The notes beneath the pieces are model-generated. The model saw nothing but the letters and a program-made list of their open reading frames with translations, was not told where the DNA came from and made no database searches. A program made the translations under genes and the position numbers. A stretch of 17,705 bases of DNA from JBBSUX01 sp038234045 (lineage in GTDB: Bacteria > Pseudomonadota > Gammaproteobacteria > Burkholderiales > Burkholderiaceae_C): contig JBBSUX010000039.1 in assembly GCA_038234045.1 (NCBI GenBank), positions 1 to 17,705 of the forward strand, written 5' to 3'. Shown here piece after piece: positions 15,193 through 17,705 of this stretch; position 1 is the first letter of the stretch, and each line of letters starts with the position of its first letter.

Positions 15193-16836
15193 ATGCCGCA
15201 GAAGTTTCCCGCCTCGTCCCCCGCAGCCGCGCTCTCACCTGCGGCTGACGCTGTTTCTGCCAGCAAGCTCACGCCGGCGGATTACCTGATCCGCATCCTC
15301 AACGCACGCGTTTACGACGTGGCGGTCGAAACTCCGCTGGAGAAAGCCGCATTGCTGAGCGAGCGATTGGGCAACACGGTGCTCCTCAAGCGCGAAGACC
15401 AGCAACCCGTCTTCAGCTTCAAGCTGCGCGGCGCCTACAACAAGATGGCGCATCTGGCGCCGGAGCAGCTCGCCCGCGGCGTCATTTGCGCCTCGGCTGG
15501 CAATCATGCCCAAGGTGTCGCCCTGAGCGCCCGAAAACTCGGGGCCCGCGCAGTCGTTGTAATGCCCACGACGACCCCGGGCCTGAAGGTGGATGCGGTG
15601 CGCGGCTTCGGTGCCGAGGTGGTGCTTTACGGAGACAGCTACAGCGATGCGTATCAGCACGCGCTCGAACTCGAGCAACGCGGTGGCCTGACCTTCGTGC
15701 ATCCGTTCGACGACCCGGATGTCATCGCCGGGCAGGGCACCATCGCCATGGAAATCCTGCGCCAGGTGAAAGCGCTCGGCACGGGCGCATCGGCGCAGGC
15801 GCTCGACGCAGTCTTCGTGGCCATCGGCGGCGGCGGCCTGATCGCTGGCGTCGCCAACTACATCAAGGCCGTCCGGCCGTCGGTCAAGGTGATCGGCGTG
15901 CAGATGAACGATTCCGATGCCATGTTCCGCTCGGTTGAGGCCGACGAACGTGTGACCCTGCCCGATGTGGGACTCTTCTCGGACGGCACAGCGGTCAAAC
16001 GCGTGGGCGAAGAAAACTTTCGCATCGCCCGGGACCTGGTGGATGAATACGTGCTGGTGGACACCGACGCAGTCTGCGCGGCCATCAAGGATGTGTTCGT
16101 CGACACGCGCAGCATCGTCGAACCGGCTGGTGCGCTTTCGGTAGCGGCGATCAAGCAGTACGTGGAGCGCACCGGCGTCAGCGGGCAAACCTTTGCGGCC
16201 ATTCTGTGCGGCGCCAACATGAATTTCGACCGGCTGCGCTTTGTCGCCGAACGCGCCGAAATGGGCGAAGAGCGTGAAGCGCTGCTCGCCGTCACCGTGC
16301 CGGAAGAACGCGGCAGCTTCCGCCGCTTCTGTGAATCCATCGGCGAGCTGCCGGGCGGTCCGCGCAACGTGACCGAATTCAGCTATCGCATGCGCACCGA
16401 AGCAGATGCCGGCGATGCCCATGTTTTTGTCGGGCTTACTACCTCGCGCGGACAGTCGGGCGTGGTTGCCGACTTCTTCACGCAACGCGGTTTCAGCGCG
16501 CTCGATCTCTCGCATGATGAACTGGCCAAAGAGCATCTGCGTCATCTGGTGGGCGGGCGCGGCCCGGTCGACAATGGCGCGCCGGAGCGTTTGCTGCGCT
16601 TCGTCTTTCCGGAACGTCCTGGCGCGCTTCTGAAGTTTTTGCATCTGCTTCAGCCGAACTGGAACATCAGCCTGTTTCACTACCGCAACCAGGGCGCCGA
16701 CTACGGCCGCATTCTGGTCGGGCTGCAGGTTCCGCCGGCAGACGATGCCGCGCTGCAGGCGTTCCTGACAACGCTCAACTACCCCTGGATCGAGGAAACT
16801 GACAACCCCGCCTACCGCCTGTTCCTGCGCGGCTGA
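15193..16836 (+). CDS. ilvA: Threonine ammonia-lyase (threonine dehydratase), biosynthetic
   Basis: Deaminates threonine to 2-oxobutyrate, the first committed step to isoleucine. The catalytic PLP domain (about 25-345) has the Schiff-base Lys (K77) in FSFKLRGAYNKM, ASAGNHAQGVALSARKLG (cofactor/substrate loop) and the phosphate-binding glycine loop in AIGGGGLIAGVANY. The C-terminal part (about 350-545) holds two ACT-like regulatory domains, seen in LAVTVPEERGSFRRFCESIG and RFVFPERPGALLKFLHLLQP, which mark the isoleucine-inhibited biosynthetic type rather than the short catabolic TdcB. Start choice is uncertain: ATG 15193 is used, ATG 15151 would add 14 residues, and neither has a clear ribosome binding site. 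A strong terminator lies 65 bases upstream of the start, raising the possibility of attenuation. cobS follows after 65 bases. Confidence 0.96.
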   Translation: MPQKFPASSPAAALSPAADAVSASKLTPADYLIRILNARVYDVAVETPLEKAALLSERLGNTVLLKREDQQPVFSFKLRGAYNKMAHLAPEQLARGVICASAGNHAQGVALSARKLGARAVVVMPTTTPGLKVDAVRGFGAEVVLYGDSYSDAYQHALELEQRGGLTFVHPFDDPDVIAGQGTIAMEILRQVKALGTGASAQALDAVFVAIGGGGLIAGVANYIKAVRPSVKVIGVQMNDSDAMFRSVEADERVTLPDVGLFSDGTAVKRVGEENFRIARDLVDEYVLVDTDAVCAAIKDVFVDTRSIVEPAGALSVAAIKQYVERTGVSGQTFAAILCGANMNFDRLRFVAERAEMGEEREALLAVTVPEERGSFRRFCESIGELPGGPRNVTEFSYRMRTEADAGDAHVFVGLTTSRGQSGVVADFFTQRGFSALDLSHDELAKEHLRHLVGGRGPVDNGAPERLLRFVFPERPGALLKFLHLLQPNWNISLFHYRNQGADYGRILVGLQVPPADDAALQAFLTTLNYPWIEETDNPAYRLFLRG

Positions 16837-16901
16837 ACGCAAGCCACCGAAGAGCGCAAGACGCCAAGCCAACCGCCAACGCCAACCCGCAAAAAAAGCG
16901 A

Positions 16902-17705
16902 ATGCCTGTGCAAATCGACATGACACCTGAGCACCCGACCGAACATGAGGAGGACAACGGTCTTCCCCTTCACCACGAGGCTGATCGCCCCGAAGGATTC
17001 CTCCAGCGTTTCCTGCTTGCGTTGCAGTTCTTCACCCGCATTCCCGTCACTGGCCGACTGGCGGACTGGGTGGGTTTCAGCCCCGAAATGTTGCGGGCAT
17101 GCGCAGCGCACTTTCCCGGCGTGGGGCTGGTGGTCGCGATTGTTGGCGGCGTGGTCTATGCGCTGGCTGATCGGTTGTGGGGCGCGAATGTGCTGACGCC
17201 GCTGGTGCCACTTGCTGCAGCCATCGCCAGCACCTTCGCCACGGTGCTGCTGACCGGCGGATTCCATGAAGATGGTTTGGCCGATACGGCAGACGGCCTG
17301 GGTGGCCACGTTTCGCGTTCGCGCGCACTGACGATCATGAAGGATTCGCGCATCGGAGCCTACGGCGCCATGGCCTTGATATTGACGCTGGCCATGAAGG
17401 TCCTGCTGCTGGCGTTGATCGGCGGTGCTGGCACGCAGGCGGTGTGGGCGGCGCTGATCGGCGGGCATGTGCTCTCGCGCTTTTTGCCGCTGTGCCTGGT
17501 GCGCGTACTGCCGCATGTGGGCGACGAGGGCACGTCCAAGAGCAAGCCACTGGCCGACCGCATCGACGACCGCGTGCTGAAAATTGCATTTCTATGGTGT
17601 TTTATAGCGCTAGCGCTTGTCCTGATTGCGCAAGGAGCTCTATTTCTAATAGCGGGAATCGTTCCTGCACTTCTGGTTTTTCTCTGGATCGGCCGCGTAC
17701 TGGTA
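16902..17705 (+). CDS. cobS: Adenosylcobinamide-GDP ribazoletransferase (cobalamin synthase), 3' end cut by window edge
   Basis: A polytopic inner-membrane enzyme that joins adenosylcobinamide-GDP with alpha-ribazole in the final assembly of vitamin B12. The 268 visible codons show a hydrophilic, acidic N-terminus, then FLLALQFFTRIPV (family start pattern), the conserved TGGFHEDGLADTADGLGG with the His/Asp residues thought to bind metal, MKDSRIGAYGAMAL, and several hydrophobic helices. The frame is open to the window end. Start is uncertain: ATG 16902 or ATG 16920, both without a clear ribosome binding site. Codons about 233-250 come from an AT-richer stretch that contains a CTAGCGCT-type repeat yet reads as hydrophobic residues (FIALALVLIAQGALFLIAG), so it may have been absorbed as part of a membrane helix. 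No other cobalamin gene is in the window. Confidence 0.92.
   Translation, partial: MPVQIDMTPEHPTEHEEDNGLPLHHEADRPEGFLQRFLLALQFFTRIPVTGRLADWVGFSPEMLRACAAHFPGVGLVVAIVGGVVYALADRLWGANVLTPLVPLAAAIASTFATVLLTGGFHEDGLADTADGLGGHVSRSRALTIMKDSRIGAYGAMALILTLAMKVLLLALIGGAGTQAVWAALIGGHVLSRFLPLCLVRVLPHVGDEGTSKSKPLADRIDDRVLKIAFLWCFIALALVLIAQGALFLIAGIVPALLVFLWIGRVLV
17599..17653. repeat. CTAGCGCT-core repeat embedded in frame in cobS
   Basis: TTTATAGCGCTAGCGCTTG (17601-17619) followed by TGCGCAAGGAGCTCTATTT (17627-17645) is a decayed version of the palindrome between groES and groEL (ATAGCTTCTAGCGCTTA). Base composition shifts here from strongly GC-rich to AT-richer. The cobS frame passes through without a stop. 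Origin as an inserted repeat is inferred. Confidence 0.5.

Noticed and set aside
15235..16926. 563-codon minus-strand ORF opposite ilvA
   Set aside because: Shadow frame of a GC-rich gene. The product is a His/Arg/Ala-rich string without motifs, and IlvA on the other strand is complete.

Overview
The window reads as ordinary chromosomal DNA from a GC-rich betaproteobacterium. Burkholderiales, and probably Comamonadaceae, is the best guess. This rests on the style of the GroES/GroEL, the 16-strand-type porin with a terminal Phe, HexR paired with zwf, a Coq7 hydroxylase, and palindromic repeats with a CTAGCGCT core of the kind I associate with Comamonadaceae. No phage, plasmid, CRISPR, transposase, tRNA or rRNA signal was seen.

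Layout. (1) 1-893, minus strand: a two-component pair, an OmpR-type response regulator followed by the N-terminus of a TctE-like sensor kinase cut by the window edge. (2) 1060-3838, plus strand: a three-gene ABC importer of the nitrate/sulfonate/taurine (NMT1/SsuABC-like) superfamily, divergent from the two-component genes. (3) 3920-6125, plus strand: groES-groEL with an overlapping sigma70/sigma32-like promoter, a perfect CIRCE operator, a terminator-like hairpin in the 5' leader, and a 14-bp perfect palindrome between the two genes. (4) 6126-6494: an intergenic stretch with stacked hairpins, a strong terminator, and a short minus-strand ORF that looks like the amputated N-terminus of a DUF805 membrane protein. 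(5) 6495-11942: a sugar-phosphate cluster, tal-pgi on minus and zwf-hexR on plus, diverging from a 190-bp region with a palindromic HexR-like operator. (6) 12204-13286, minus: a porin with its own terminator. (7) 13686-14312, plus: coq7. (8) 14384-14833, minus: an OsmC/YhfA-like protein. (9) 14981-15128, plus: a promoter-to-terminator unit with no convincing protein gene, best read as a small RNA or an attenuated leader of ilvA. (10) 15193-16836, plus: ilvA. (11) 16902-17705, plus: cobS, truncated by the window edge.

How the genes fit together. HexR (RpiR family, with a sugar-phosphate-binding SIS domain) probably controls zwf-hexR and tal-pgi from the shared operator, linking the oxidative pentose phosphate/Entner-Doudoroff entry (Zwf) with Pgi and transaldolase. 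The chaperonin operon carries both heat-shock (sigma32-like) and HrcA/CIRCE control signals. The two-component pair may control the divergent ABC importer, but only the gene arrangement supports this.

The most interesting material is non-coding or non-canonical. It comprises the candidate sRNA/leader at about 15017-15128 with two CCTCC-type anti-Shine-Dalgarno motifs, the CTAGCGCT-core repeats (one intergenic, two that appear absorbed in frame into pgi and cobS), the hairpin plus T-tract in the groES leader, and the DUF805 remnant that keeps an excellent ribosome binding site. All identifications come from reading the sequence; no database search was run.
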